DNA of 64,000 nt from Hephaestia sp. MAHUQ-44 (lineage in GTDB: Bacteria; Pseudomonadota; Alphaproteobacteria; Sphingomonadales; Sphingomonadaceae). The notes below the pieces were generated by a model. It was not told the origin of the DNA. It did not search any database and saw nothing but the letters and a program-made list of their open reading frames with translations. The stretch is taken from contig NZ_JAMSLX010000003.1 in assembly GCF_023806085.1 (NCBI RefSeq), positions 186,001 to 250,000 of the forward strand, read 5' to 3'. The translations under genes were made by a program, and so were the position numbers. Within the stretch, counting starts at the first letter, position 1. Every line of letters begins with the position of its first letter. Positions 1 to 7,407 of this stretch are shown piece by piece.

Positions 1-1
1 G

Positions 2-211
2 TCATCGCTCGCTTATGTGCTTGTCGCGCTGTACGCCGTCATCCGCAGCGCGGGTGCGGTCGATCTCGGGGTGGCGATCGCGGCGCTCATCATCGGCTCG
101 GCGCTGTTGATACTGTCGGCCTTCTGGCACCCGATGCGCCGCCGCGTGGTCGCCACGCTCGGGCAACTCGGTCATCGGCTGCCGCCTGTGCAGACTGTGC
201 TGGCGGCCTGA
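2..211 (+). CDS. C-terminal end of an integral membrane protein (5' truncated by window)
   Basis: The frame is open from the window edge to the TGA at 209-211, so this is the last ~69 residues of a longer gene. It holds two hydrophobic stretches (starting ALYAVIRSAG and IAALIIGSALLIL) followed by a basic tail (HPMRRRVVATLG) and a Pro-rich end, as expected for a membrane protein with a cytoplasmic C-terminus. A GTG at 17 could be read as a start but has no clear ribosome-binding site, and the frame continues upstream. I do not recognise the family. It converges with the DUF2794 gene across a hairpin at 220-244. Confidence 0.5.
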   Translation, partial: SSLAYVLVALYAVIRSAGAVDLGVAIAALIIGSALLILSAFWHPMRRRVVATLGQLGHRLPPVQTVLAA

Positions 212-219
212 ACCGCAGC

Positions 220-244
220 GCCCCGGCGTGTTGATCGCCGGGGC
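220..244. terminator. bidirectional hairpin between convergent genes
   Basis: A perfect 9-bp stem GCCCCGGCG / CGCCGGGGC with a 7-nt loop lies between the stop at 211 and the end of the DUF2794 gene at 250. There is no T-run, so termination by hairpin alone is an inference from position. Confidence 0.5.
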
Positions 245-249
245 AGCCG

Positions 250-594
250 TCACTCCCCGACCAGCTTGAGCAACCGCCGCTCGATCGGCGCGAGCACCCC
301 GACCAGATCGTGCCCGCGCTTGATGATGATGCCGGCTTCGGTCACCAGCGCCCACATGCCCTGGCGCTGGCGCAAGTCGGGGCGCTTTTCGATACGATAT
401 TCGGGGCGTTCGGAAGCGCGGCGAAAGGCGGCAAACACCGCCGCGTCCTTGCCGAGATCGATCGCATAATCCTTCCAATGCCCGGCAGCGACCATGCGAC
501 CGTAGAGATCGAGAATGCGGCTGAGTTCGATCCGGTCGAAGCCGATCTGGCGGGCGCTGGTCGCGGCGACGGGAAAAGGGGTGACATTTCCCAT
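250..594 (-). CDS. DUF2794 family protein
   Basis: 114 residues. The segment FDRIELSRILDLYGRMVAAG followed by a WKDYAID motif is the signature of DUF2794, a small conserved alphaproteobacterial family of unknown function. The rest (RIEKRPDLRQRQGMW, then GIIIKRGHDL) is also family-like. There is no signal peptide, so it is probably cytosolic. The ATG at 594 overlaps the stop of cysE by one base (TGATG), so the two are likely co-transcribed and translationally coupled. The link to serine acetyltransferase is only positional; no function is claimed. Confidence 0.8.
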   Translation of the reverse strand: MGNVTPFPVAATSARQIGFDRIELSRILDLYGRMVAAGHWKDYAIDLGKDAAVFAAFRRASERPEYRIEKRPDLRQRQGMWALVTEAGIIIKRGHDLVGVLAPIERRLLKLVGE

Positions 595-1274
595 CAGGCG
601 CGGTCGCGTTGGTCCTCATGTTCGGCCAGCAAGGTATCGAGCCGCTTGCGCAGCGTTTCGATTTCGCAGCGCATCAATTCGATTTTCTGCGTCTGCGGAT
701 CGAACAATTCGCTGCACGGCGTGCCATAAGGCACGAAACCGCGTTCGACCCGCCCGCCTTCGACCATCGTCGCGCGTGCCGGAATGCCGACCATCACCGC
801 GCCGTCGACGACATCCTTGGTGACCACCGCATTGGCCCCGATCCGCGCGCGCGCGCCGACCATTACCGGACCCAGCACCTGTGCGCCCGATCCGATGATC
901 GCGCCATCGAGAATGGTCGGGTGGCGCTTGCCCGCCACGCCGTTGTCGGGGCTGGTGCCGCCCAGCGTCACGCATTGGTAGATCGTGACATTGTCGCCGA
1001 TCTCGGCGGTCTCGCCGATCACCGTAAAACCGTGATCGATAAAGAAATTGCGCCCGATCTTGGCGCCGGGATGGATGTCGATCGCGGTCAGGAAGCGCGC
1101 GAAATGGTTCACCGCGCGCGCCAGCAGATACAGCCGCGCCTCGAACAGCCAGTGCGCGACACGGTGCAGCCCGAGCGCCCAGACACCCGGATAAAGCATG
1201 ACTTCCCAACGCGATCGCGCCGCAGGATCGCGCGCCTGAATCGAATCGAGATAACCGGTCAGCCGGTCGAACAT
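594..1274 (-). CDS. cysE: serine O-acetyltransferase
   Basis: 226 residues, the short (EpsC/CysE-type) form. It catalyses acetyl-CoA + L-serine to O-acetylserine, the first step of cysteine synthesis, in the cytosol. Visible features are an N-terminal helical region (residues ~1-60), then left-handed beta-helix hexapeptide repeats ([48 protein letters not shown]), with the active-site His in [10 protein letters not shown] and the TLGGT loop typical of the family. The ATG at 1274 is preceded by AGGGGACCGTT. It is divergent from the TauE/SafE gene and is followed by an overlapping DUF2794 gene. Confidence 0.93.
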   Translation of the reverse strand: MFDRLTGYLDSIQARDPAARSRWEVMLYPGVWALGLHRVAHWLFEARLYLLARAVNHFARFLTAIDIHPGAKIGRNFFIDHGFTVIGETAEIGDNVTIYQCVTLGGTSPDNGVAGKRHPTILDGAIIGSGAQVLGPVMVGARARIGANAVVTKDVVDGAVMVGIPARATMVEGGRVERGFVPYGTPCSELFDPQTQKIELMRCEIETLRKRLDTLLAEHEDQRDRA

Positions 1275-1429
1275 AACGGTCCCCTGGTTCGGATCGCGGT
1301 AATTTAGCGTCTCGCATAGCCAAATTCCAGCATCGGCTTATCGCACCTTCATTCGACTAAATATCTAGTGCTCTTGTGGGTAATAATATTTCGGCGATAC
1401 GCGAGGCCCCGCAACGATACGGAAAGCCA

Positions 1430-2197
1430 ATGATGGACGTACTGACGGTGGTCGATCTCGAGATGCTGCTCGCCTTCGCCGCCATCGGTTTCGCCGCGCA
1501 AATCGTCGATGGCGCGCTGGGGATGGCGTTCGGAGTGATTTCGAACACGCTGCTGCTCTCGCTCGGGGTGCCGCCCGCCGCCGCCTCCGCCGGGGTCCAC
1601 GCCGTCGAAACCTTCACCACCGCCGCGTCGGGGATCAGCCACGCGCTGCATCGCAACGTCAATTGGCGGCTGTTCTTCCGGCTGATGATCCCGGGCGTGA
1701 TCGGCGGCGTGCTCGGCGCCTATGTCCTGTCCAACATCAACGCCGCCGTCGCCAAGCCGTTCATCCTCACCTATCTCGCCGCGATCGGCTGCTACCTCGT
1801 CTATCGCGGGCTGCGCTATCCGCCGGCGGAACGGCAACCCAAGATCGTCGAGCCGCTCGGGCTCGTTGGCGGCTTCCTCGATGCCGCGGGGGGCGGCGGC
1901 TGGGGGCCGGTCGTCACCTCCAACCTGCTCGTCCAGGGCGCGAGCCCGCGGACCACGGTGGGAACGGTCAACGCCGCCGAGTTCTTCCTGACGCTGACGG
2001 TATCGATCACCTTCATCACCCAACTCGGCTTTGCGGCCGTGACTCTGGCGACCGTCGGCTTGCTGATCGGCGGCATCCTCGCGGCGCCGTTCGGTGCGCT
2101 CCTCGCCAAGCGCGTGCCCGCCAAGACATTGATGTTGCTCGTCGGCGCGATCCTGGTGCTGACCAGCCTGATCAATCTGTGGCGATCATTAACCTGA
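1430..2197 (+). CDS. TauE/SafE (TSUP) family sulfite/anion exporter
   Basis: About 255 residues, strongly hydrophobic throughout with roughly eight membrane segments and internal duplication: GFAAQIVDGALGMAFGV in the first half and GLVGGFLDAAGGGGWGP in the second are the paired motifs of the TSUP family. Such permeases export sulfite or sulfonate-derived anions or move them as uptake partners; the substrate is not predictable here. I chose the ATG at 1430 because GGAAAG sits just upstream; a GTG at 1376 would add 18 non-hydrophobic residues. Divergence from cysE makes a role in sulfur metabolism plausible but unproven. Confidence 0.82.
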   Translation: MMDVLTVVDLEMLLAFAAIGFAAQIVDGALGMAFGVISNTLLLSLGVPPAAASAGVHAVETFTTAASGISHALHRNVNWRLFFRLMIPGVIGGVLGAYVLSNINAAVAKPFILTYLAAIGCYLVYRGLRYPPAERQPKIVEPLGLVGGFLDAAGGGGWGPVVTSNLLVQGASPRTTVGTVNAAEFFLTLTVSITFITQLGFAAVTLATVGLLIGGILAAPFGALLAKRVPAKTLMLLVGAILVLTSLINLWRSLT

Positions 2198-2219
2198 TTT
2201 TGCACTCAATATATTTGAT

Positions 2220-2240
2220 CTGATCGACTCTATCGATCAG
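2220..2240. promoter_or_regulatory. palindrome upstream of ahpC (terminator or operator)
   Basis: CTGATCGA-N5-TCGATCAG is a perfect 8-bp inverted repeat 90 bp before the ahpC start and 23 bp after the TauE/SafE stop. It could end the upstream transcript or bind a regulator such as OxyR; it does not match the full ATAG-N7-CTAT spacing. Confidence 0.35.
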
Positions 2241-2273
2241 GCCAAGCGACGCTTCCCGTTTGTTTGCTGCGAC

Positions 2274-2296
2274 GCAATGCCTATATGACGCATTGC
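2274..2296. promoter_or_regulatory. inverted repeat in ahpC leader, candidate OxyR-type site
   Basis: GCAATGC-N9-GCATTGC, a perfect 7-bp repeat enclosing CTATATG, lies 34-56 bp before the ahpC ATG. A weak -35/-10 pair TTGTTT (2260-2265) and TATATG (2282-2287), spaced by 16, overlaps it. The position suits a regulator-binding site, and oxyR lies just downstream of the operon; assignment is by inference only. Confidence 0.35.
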
Positions 2297-2329
2297 AACA
2301 TCGACCAACCAAACAAGGAGATAGTTTCC

Positions 2330-2893
2330 ATGGCGAAGATCGGCGATTCCCTGAAGCCATTCAGCACCCAAGCGTACAAGCAGGGCAAGTTCGTTCCCGT
2401 CACCGAAGCCGACGTAAATGGCAAATGGGCGATCTTCTTCTTTTATCCCGCCGATTTCACCTTTGTCTGCCCGACCGAGCTTGAAGATCTGGCCGGGATT
2501 TACCCGACTCTCCAGAAAATGGGCGTCGAAGTATACAGCGTCTCTACCGATACGCACTTCAGCCACAAGGCATGGCACGATAGCTCGCCCGCGATCGGCA
2601 AGATCGATTTCTTCATGCTCGGCGATCAGAACCACACGCTCTCGACCAATTTCGATGTCCTGCGCGATGGCCAGGGCCTGGCCGACCGCGCGACCTTCGT
2701 CGTCGATCCGCAGGGCGTGATCCAGCTGATGGAAATCACCAGCGAAGGCGTCGGCCGCAATGCCGCCGAGCTGCTGCGCAAGGTCAAGGCTGCGCAATAT
2801 GTCGCCGCGCACCCGGACGAAGTCTGCCCCGCCAAGTGGGAAGAAGGCGAGCAGACGCTGGCGCCGTCGCTCGAACTCGTCGGCAAGATCTGA
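2330..2893 (+). CDS. ahpC: alkyl hydroperoxide reductase subunit C (peroxiredoxin)
   Basis: 187 residues, the usual AhpC length. It reduces H2O2, organic peroxides and peroxynitrite in the cytosol using a peroxidatic Cys (about residue 47, in FTFVCPTE) and a resolving Cys (about residue 166, in DEVCPAKW). Both are present, so it is a typical two-Cys Prx. The start at 2330 is set by AAGGAG at 2315-2320 and by homology ([11 protein letters not shown]); an earlier in-frame TTG at 2264 would add 22 residues that do not belong to the family. It is followed by its reductase ahpF, with a strong hairpin between them, and then oxyR. Confidence 0.97.
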   Translation: MAKIGDSLKPFSTQAYKQGKFVPVTEADVNGKWAIFFFYPADFTFVCPTELEDLAGIYPTLQKMGVEVYSVSTDTHFSHKAWHDSSPAIGKIDFFMLGDQNHTLSTNFDVLRDGQGLADRATFVVDPQGVIQLMEITSEGVGRNAAELLRKVKAAQYVAAHPDEVCPAKWEEGEQTLAPSLELVGKI

Positions 2894-2996
2894 TCCTCGT
2901 TCCCGGTCGTGTGCCGGTCCCCCCGAAAAGGTGGATCGGACGCGGCCGGCCCCCTTCGGCACCGCGCGCGATCCTTCGCGGCGCGGACGCCGTCCT

Positions 2997-3045
2997 GCGG
3001 CCCGGGGCGATCGACCCCACCCCCGTCCTGATTGCCCCGGGCCGC
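2997..3045. other. strong hairpin in the ahpC-ahpF intergenic region
   Basis: GCGGCCCGGGGC (2997-3008) and GCCCCGGGCCGC (3034-3045) are perfect 12-bp complements around a 25-nt loop. The hairpin ends 18 bp before the ahpF ribosome-binding site (AGGAG 3063-3067). No T-run follows, so an RNA-processing, 3'-end-protection or partial-attenuation role is as likely as termination. Confidence 0.6.
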
Positions 3046-3077
3046 CCCTCCCCTTCAACGACAGGAGTTTCGTGGTC

Positions 3078-4661
3078 GTGCTCGACGCCAATCTGACGCA
3101 ACAACTCAAGGGCTATCTTACCAAGATCCGCGTGCCCATTGAGCTCGTCGCCAGCCTGGGCGACGACGCCAAGAGCCGCGAACTCGAGGAATTGCTGAAC
3201 GAGATCGCGGCGCTGTCCGACATGGTCACCGTGCGCCGTGCCGATGACGATGATGATGCGCGCACACCCAGCTTCCTGATCCAGCGTACCGGCACCGATA
3301 CGGCCGTGCGTTTCGCGGGCATTCCGCTGGGCCATGAATTCACCTCGCTCGTCCTCGCGCTGCTCCAGATCGGCGGGCATCCGCCGCGGATCAGCGACGA
3401 ATTGATCGAGCAGATCAAGACGCTCGACGGCGATTTCGTCTTCGAGACCTATTTTTCGCTGTCGTGCGGCAATTGCCCCGATGTGGTGCAGGCGCTCAAC
3501 ACGATGGCGGCGCTCAACCCGCGCATTCGCCACACCGCGATCGACGGCGCCCTGTTCAAGGACGAGGTCGAGCGCCGCGAGATCATGACCGTCCCCCAGG
3601 TATTTCTGGGCGGGGCGCCGTTCGCACAAGGCCGGCAGGAACTCGAACAGATCCTCGCCAGGATCGATACCGGCGCCGAGGCCAAGGCCGCCGCGAAGCT
3701 CGCCGCCAAGGAACCGTTCGACGTCCTCGTCGTCGGCGGTGGCCCGGCGGGTGCGGCGGCGGCGATCTATGCCGCGCGCAAGGGCATCCGCACCGGCATC
3801 GCGGCCGAGCGCTTCGGCGGACAGGTGCTCGACACCGTGTCGATCGAGAATTTCATCTCGGTCTCGCACACCGAGGGGCCCAAATTCGCTGCCCAACTCG
3901 AACAGCATGTCGGCGATTACGACGTCGACGTCATGAACCTTCAGACCGCGACCGCGCTCATCCCCGCAGCCGAGGAAGGCGGCTTGCACGAAATCGTGCT
4001 CAAGAATGGCGCCTCGCTGCGCGCGCGCACGCTGATCCTGTCGACCGGCGCGCGCTGGCGGCAGATGAACGTGCCGGGCGAGAACGAGTATCGCAACAAG
4101 GGTGTCACTTATTGCCCGCATTGCGACGGTCCGCTGTTCAAGAACAAGCGCGTCGCGGTGATCGGCGGCGGCAATTCGGGCGTCGAGGCCGCGATCGATC
4201 TCGCGGGGCTGGTCGGCCATGTCACGCTGATCGAATATGACAGCCAGTTGCGCGCCGACGCGGTGCTCCAGCGCAAGCTCGGCAGCCTGCCCAACGTCAA
4301 GATCATCACCTCGGCGCTGACGACCGAGGTGTTCGGCGACGGCAGCAAGCTGACCGGCCTGTCCTACAAGGATCGCGAACGCGGCACCGAGCACCAGATC
4401 GAGCTCGAAGGCATTTTCGTCCAGATCGGGCTGGTCCCCAACACCGAATGGCTCAAGGGCGCGGTTGCGCTCACCCCGCACGGCGAGATCCAGATCGATG
4501 CGCGCGGCGCCACCTCTCAGCCCGGCATCTTCGCGGCCGGCGATGCGACCACGGTGCCCTACAAGCAGATCGTGATCGCGGCGGGCGCCGGCTCGGCGGC
4601 GGCGCTGTCGGCGTTCGACTACCTCATCCGCCTCCCCGCCGAGGAGCGCGAAGCGGCATAA
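3078..4661 (+). CDS. ahpF: alkyl hydroperoxide reductase subunit F
   Basis: 527 residues. This FAD enzyme passes electrons from NAD(P)H to AhpC. In order it has a double thioredoxin-like N-terminal domain with CxxC (SCGNCPD, ~residue 129), an FAD-binding motif ([12 protein letters not shown], ~219), the pyridine-nucleotide domain with redox CxxC (YCPHCDG, ~347) and a second dinucleotide motif ([12 protein letters not shown]). The GTG at 3078 gives [14 protein letters not shown], matching the E. coli AhpF start, with AGGAG 10 nt upstream. The frame stays open far upstream, but those residues are non-homologous. It is in the ahpC-ahpF-oxyR cluster. Confidence 0.96.
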   Translation: MLDANLTQQLKGYLTKIRVPIELVASLGDDAKSRELEELLNEIAALSDMVTVRRADDDDDARTPSFLIQRTGTDTAVRFAGIPLGHEFTSLVLALLQIGGHPPRISDELIEQIKTLDGDFVFETYFSLSCGNCPDVVQALNTMAALNPRIRHTAIDGALFKDEVERREIMTVPQVFLGGAPFAQGRQELEQILARIDTGAEAKAAAKLAAKEPFDVLVVGGGPAGAAAAIYAARKGIRTGIAAERFGGQVLDTVSIENFISVSHTEGPKFAAQLEQHVGDYDVDVMNLQTATALIPAAEEGGLHEIVLKNGASLRARTLILSTGARWRQMNVPGENEYRNKGVTYCPHCDGPLFKNKRVAVIGGGNSGVEAAIDLAGLVGHVTLIEYDSQLRADAVLQRKLGSLPNVKIITSALTTEVFGDGSKLTGLSYKDRERGTEHQIELEGIFVQIGLVPNTEWLKGAVALTPHGEIQIDARGATSQPGIFAAGDATTVPYKQIVIAAGAGSAAALSAFDYLIRLPAEEREAA

Positions 4662-4670
4662 GCCTGTTCC

Positions 4671-4697
4671 GTCATGCCGGCGCGTTCCCGGCATGAC
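4671..4697. terminator. ahpF terminator-like palindrome
   Basis: GTCATGCCGG-N7-CCGGCATGAC is a perfect 10-bp stem 9 bp after the ahpF stop. The same ATGCCGG.../...CCGGCAT design recurs after cutC (12148-12168). An ATG inside it opens the oxyR frame but is unlikely to be used. Confidence 0.6.
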
Positions 4698-4760
4698 GGC
4701 GAGCTATCGGTAACCGCCCATATCGATTACAGATCGCCCAGACCATCAGGGAGGCGATCA

Positions 4761-5660
4761 CTGAGCACGACCTATCTGCCCACGCTCAAGCAGCTCCAAT
4801 ATCTGGTGGCGCTGCGCGATCACGGCCATTTCGGACGCGCGGCGGAGGCGTGTTTCGTCACCCAATCGACGCTGTCGGCGGGGATACGCGAACTTGAGAC
4901 GCTGATCGGCATCACGCTGGTCGAACGCACCCGCCGCGTCGTGCGCTTCACCCCGCTCGGCGATCGCATGGCGGCCAAGGCGCGCCGCGTGATCCGCGAG
5001 GCCGAGGAACTCGGCGATCTGGCGCGCGCCGCGGGCAAGCCCTTGTCGGGCGAGATGCGGATGAGCGTGATCCCGACGATCGCGCCGTTCATGCTCCCGC
5101 GCATCCTGCCCCGCCTCAGGCGCGACTATCCCGATCTCAAGCTGTTCCTGCGCGAAGAACCCAGCGCGGCGGCGTGTGAAGGGCTCAACAACGGCCGCAC
5201 CGATTGTGTGCTGCTCGCGCTGCCTTATGCCTGCGGCGAGGTCGCCTCGCGCACGTTGTTCGACGATCGGTTGTTCGTCGCGTTCCCCGAGGGCGAGGAG
5301 CCTCCCCCGATGTCGATCAGCGCCGACGAGATCGACGAGCGGCGGCTGCTGCTGCTCGAGGACGGGCATTGCCTCAAGGATCATGTCCTCGCCGCGTGCA
5401 ACCGGCCCGAATTGCGCGCCGAAGCGACGATGATGGGCACCTCGCTCCACACGATCGTGCAGATGGTCGATAACGGCCTCGGGGTGACGATGCTGCCCGA
5501 AATGGCGATCGAGGCGGGCATCCTCGATCATACCAGCATCACCGCGCGACCGCTCGCCGCCGAGCATCCCTCGCGCTCGATCGCGCTGGTCTGGCGCCGC
5601 GCCTCCCCTCGCGAAAAGGATTTCCACCTGCTCGCCGACGTGCTGGCCGAGGCACAATGA
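4761..5660 (+). CDS. oxyR: hydrogen peroxide-sensing LysR-type regulator OxyR
   Basis: 299 residues from the proposed CTG start. There is an N-terminal winged helix (LKQLQYLVALRDHGHFGRAA, then CFVTQSTLSAGI) and a C-terminal sensing domain. The two redox cysteines of OxyR (Cys199 and Cys208 in E. coli) are present with the right spacing: GHC-LKDHVLAA-C. It activates ahpC/katG-type genes when the disulfide forms. No ATG/GTG/TTG fits the start: the only upstream in-frame ATG (4674) lies inside a terminator palindrome, while CTG at 4761 has GGGAGG (4749-4754) six bases upstream and gives the family N-terminus STTYLPTLKQLQYL. Its stop overlaps the fasciclin gene (ATGA). Confidence 0.92.
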   Translation: MSTTYLPTLKQLQYLVALRDHGHFGRAAEACFVTQSTLSAGIRELETLIGITLVERTRRVVRFTPLGDRMAAKARRVIREAEELGDLARAAGKPLSGEMRMSVIPTIAPFMLPRILPRLRRDYPDLKLFLREEPSAAACEGLNNGRTDCVLLALPYACGEVASRTLFDDRLFVAFPEGEEPPPMSISADEIDERRLLLLEDGHCLKDHVLAACNRPELRAEATMMGTSLHTIVQMVDNGLGVTMLPEMAIEAGILDHTSITARPLAAEHPSRSIALVWRRASPREKDFHLLADVLAEAQ

Positions 5661-6238
5661 GCCGCGCGCTGCTCCCGCTCGGGCTCGTCCTCGTCCTCGC
5701 CGGCTGCGCGGCAGGCCCCGTGGCGCCGGTCGCCCCGTCAGCGCCGCCGGCCAACCCGCAGGTGGGCGGTGTCGCGATGATCGAAACGTGGAGTACGCTC
5801 GACAATGCCCGCGCGGCGCCGCCGCTCGCCACCTTCGCGCGCGCGATCGATGCGGCGGGGCTGGCCGATGCGCTCGCCGCCCCCGGCCCGGTCACCGTCT
5901 TTGCGCCCACCGACGCCGCCTTCGGCCGCCTCGCGCCCGGCACGCTCGCCGCGTTGCTATTGCCCGAAAACAGAGCCGCGCTCGCCAAACTCGTCAATTA
6001 TCACGTGGTACCGGGTCGGCTGACCGTCGCCGATCTCAAGGCCCGAATCGCCGCAGGCGGTGGCACCACGTCACTGACGACAGCCGAAGGCGAGCCGCTG
6101 ACGCTAAGCCTCGTCGGCACGACAATTGCGCTCACCGATGTCGGCGGCAACAAGAGCTATGTCGAAACCGGCGACATCCGCGACACGTCGGGCATGATGC
6201 ATGTCGTCAACGGCCTGATGATCCCGACGATCGATTAG
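5657..6238 (+). CDS. fasciclin (FAS1) domain lipoprotein
   Basis: 193 residues. It has an N-terminal signal peptide with lipobox (LVLAGC, Cys ~18), an Ala/Pro-rich linker, then one FAS1 domain: TFARAIDAAGLADAL, the H1 motif VTVFAPTDAAFGRL, NYHVVPGRLT and the H2 end GMMHVVNGLMIPT. FAS1 domains mediate adhesion or matrix contacts at the cell surface; the bacterial role is usually unknown. The start overlaps the oxyR stop by 4 nt, so it is likely co-transcribed with oxyR. A long imperfect hairpin and a perfect 14-bp hairpin follow it. Confidence 0.88.
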   Translation: MSRALLPLGLVLVLAGCAAGPVAPVAPSAPPANPQVGGVAMIETWSTLDNARAAPPLATFARAIDAAGLADALAAPGPVTVFAPTDAAFGRLAPGTLAALLLPENRAALAKLVNYHVVPGRLTVADLKARIAAGGGTTSLTTAEGEPLTLSLVGTTIALTDVGGNKSYVETGDIRDTSGMMHVVNGLMIPTID

Positions 6239-6239
6239 A

Positions 6240-6283
6240 GTGATTTCGAGCCAGATGGAATCATCTGGCGACTCGGAAATCAC
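6240..6283. terminator. terminator hairpin after fasciclin gene
   Basis: GTGATTTC...CCAGATG-GAAT-CATCTGG...GAAATCAC forms a long stem interrupted by small mismatches, starting just after the stop codon. An A-rich stretch follows on the plus strand. Confidence 0.5.
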
Positions 6284-6305
6284 GGCAAACAAAAGATAAT
6301 CCGGA

Positions 6306-6336
6306 GCCGGTCCGGTTCCGTTGGAACCGGACCGGC
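6306..6336. terminator. perfect hairpin between convergent genes
   Basis: GCCGGTCCGGTTCC / GGAACCGGACCGGC is a perfect 14-bp stem with a 3-nt loop, touching the stop codon of the ROK kinase gene (6338). It is probably the terminator of the minus-strand operon. Confidence 0.6.
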
Positions 6337-6337
6337 C

Positions 6338-7255
6338 CTAAACTCTGGCCTCGGCCTCGGCCGCGATCGCCAGCGCGATCGCCCCCAGCGGCCCCGCCAT
6401 CGCGCCCAGTTGCGGCGCGACGACATAGGGGCCATCGGTGGGCAGCGGCATATAGCCGCCAAGGCTGTCGATCACCGCGCCGTTGATGCGCTCGATCAGA
6501 TGCGGCTGGCGCGCCAGCACCCCGCCGCCGATCGCGACGCGCAGCGGCCCGGTCGCGCAGACCATCGCATGCACCATCGCCGCCAGCGTATGGACGATCG
6601 GTTCCCAGACCGGATCGTCGGGCGCGATCTCGCTCACCGGTCGCCCGCCGACGCGCGCCTTGAGCGCGCTGCCCGAAGCCAGCCCCTCGACGCAATCGGG
6701 ATGATAGCGGCACACGCTCGCGGCCGTATCGTCCGCCAGCCGCGGCACGCGGATATGCCCGATCTCGCTATGCCCGATCCCGCGCGTGGGCTTGCCATGG
6801 ACGATCAGCCCGACGCCGACCCCGGTCCCCACCGTCACATAAGCGAAATCGTCGAGCCCCTGCCCCGCGCCCCACGCGATCTCGGCCAGCGCGGCGCCAT
6901 TGACGTCGGTATCGAACCCCACCGGCACCGCGAAGCGCGCGGCAATCTCACCCAGCACATCGGCACCGGGCCATTGCGGCTTGTTGGTCGCGAGCACGCG
7001 CCCGTGCCGCGGCGATCGCGGATTGAGATCGAGCGGCCCGAACGAGGCAATACCGAGCGCCGCAAAACCCGAGCCGCGATCCCATGCCTCCAGCGTCGCG
7101 ATGATCGCGGGCAAGGTCTCTGACGGGATCGTCGTCGGGATAGTCCGCTGATCGATCACCTCAGCGGGGCCGTTCGCCAGCGTGCAAATACACTTGGTGC
7201 CGCCCAGTTCAACGCCTGCGAACGGGCGCCGCGCGGGTTCGCCGCCGCCGTTCAC
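6338..7255 (-). CDS. ROK-family sugar kinase, fructokinase/mannokinase type
   Basis: About 305 residues. Visible features are an N-terminal phosphate-binding motif (GVELGGTKC, ~residue 14), the sugar-binding segment IASFGPLDLNP, the active-site DTDVNGAAL (catalytic Asp of ROK kinases), VTVGTGVGVG and a zinc-site-like H-x2-D-C-VEGLASGSALKAR. The GPLDL and CVEG segments match the fructokinase branch (YdhR/GmuE-like), which accepts fructose and sometimes mannose. It is placed last behind GH125 and GH92 alpha-mannosidase genes, so phosphorylating released mannose is the likely job. The start is uncertain: GTG at 7255 fits the family; the frame extends to 7312. Confidence 0.82.
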   Translation of the reverse strand: MNGGGEPARRPFAGVELGGTKCICTLANGPAEVIDQRTIPTTIPSETLPAIIATLEAWDRGSGFAALGIASFGPLDLNPRSPRHGRVLATNKPQWPGADVLGEIAARFAVPVGFDTDVNGAALAEIAWGAGQGLDDFAYVTVGTGVGVGLIVHGKPTRGIGHSEIGHIRVPRLADDTAASVCRYHPDCVEGLASGSALKARVGGRPVSEIAPDDPVWEPIVHTLAAMVHAMVCATGPLRVAIGGGVLARQPHLIERINGAVIDSLGGYMPLPTDGPYVVAPQLGAMAGPLGAIALAIAAEAEARV

Positions 7256-7407
7256 GAATCGGTTCCCATGCGCTGCGGCCTGCGCGGCGTGGCCGGGGCG
7301 ACCTCTCCGCACGCGCCTGAATGCGATCCTGTAATCATAAACTCTCCCGCCGCGGGTATCGCCCCATTCTCACGCCGCAGCCGCTGTAATGCGCCAGTTT
7401 CCATAAT

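Noticed and set aside
2760..3077. N-terminal extension of ahpF reaching back into ahpC
   Set aside because: The extra residues are Arg/Pro-rich and non-homologous; GTG at 3078 with AGGAG gives the family start.
4674..4760. ATG start for oxyR at 4674
   Set aside because: The codon is inside the ahpF terminator palindrome, has no RBS, and the added residues precede the known OxyR N-terminus.
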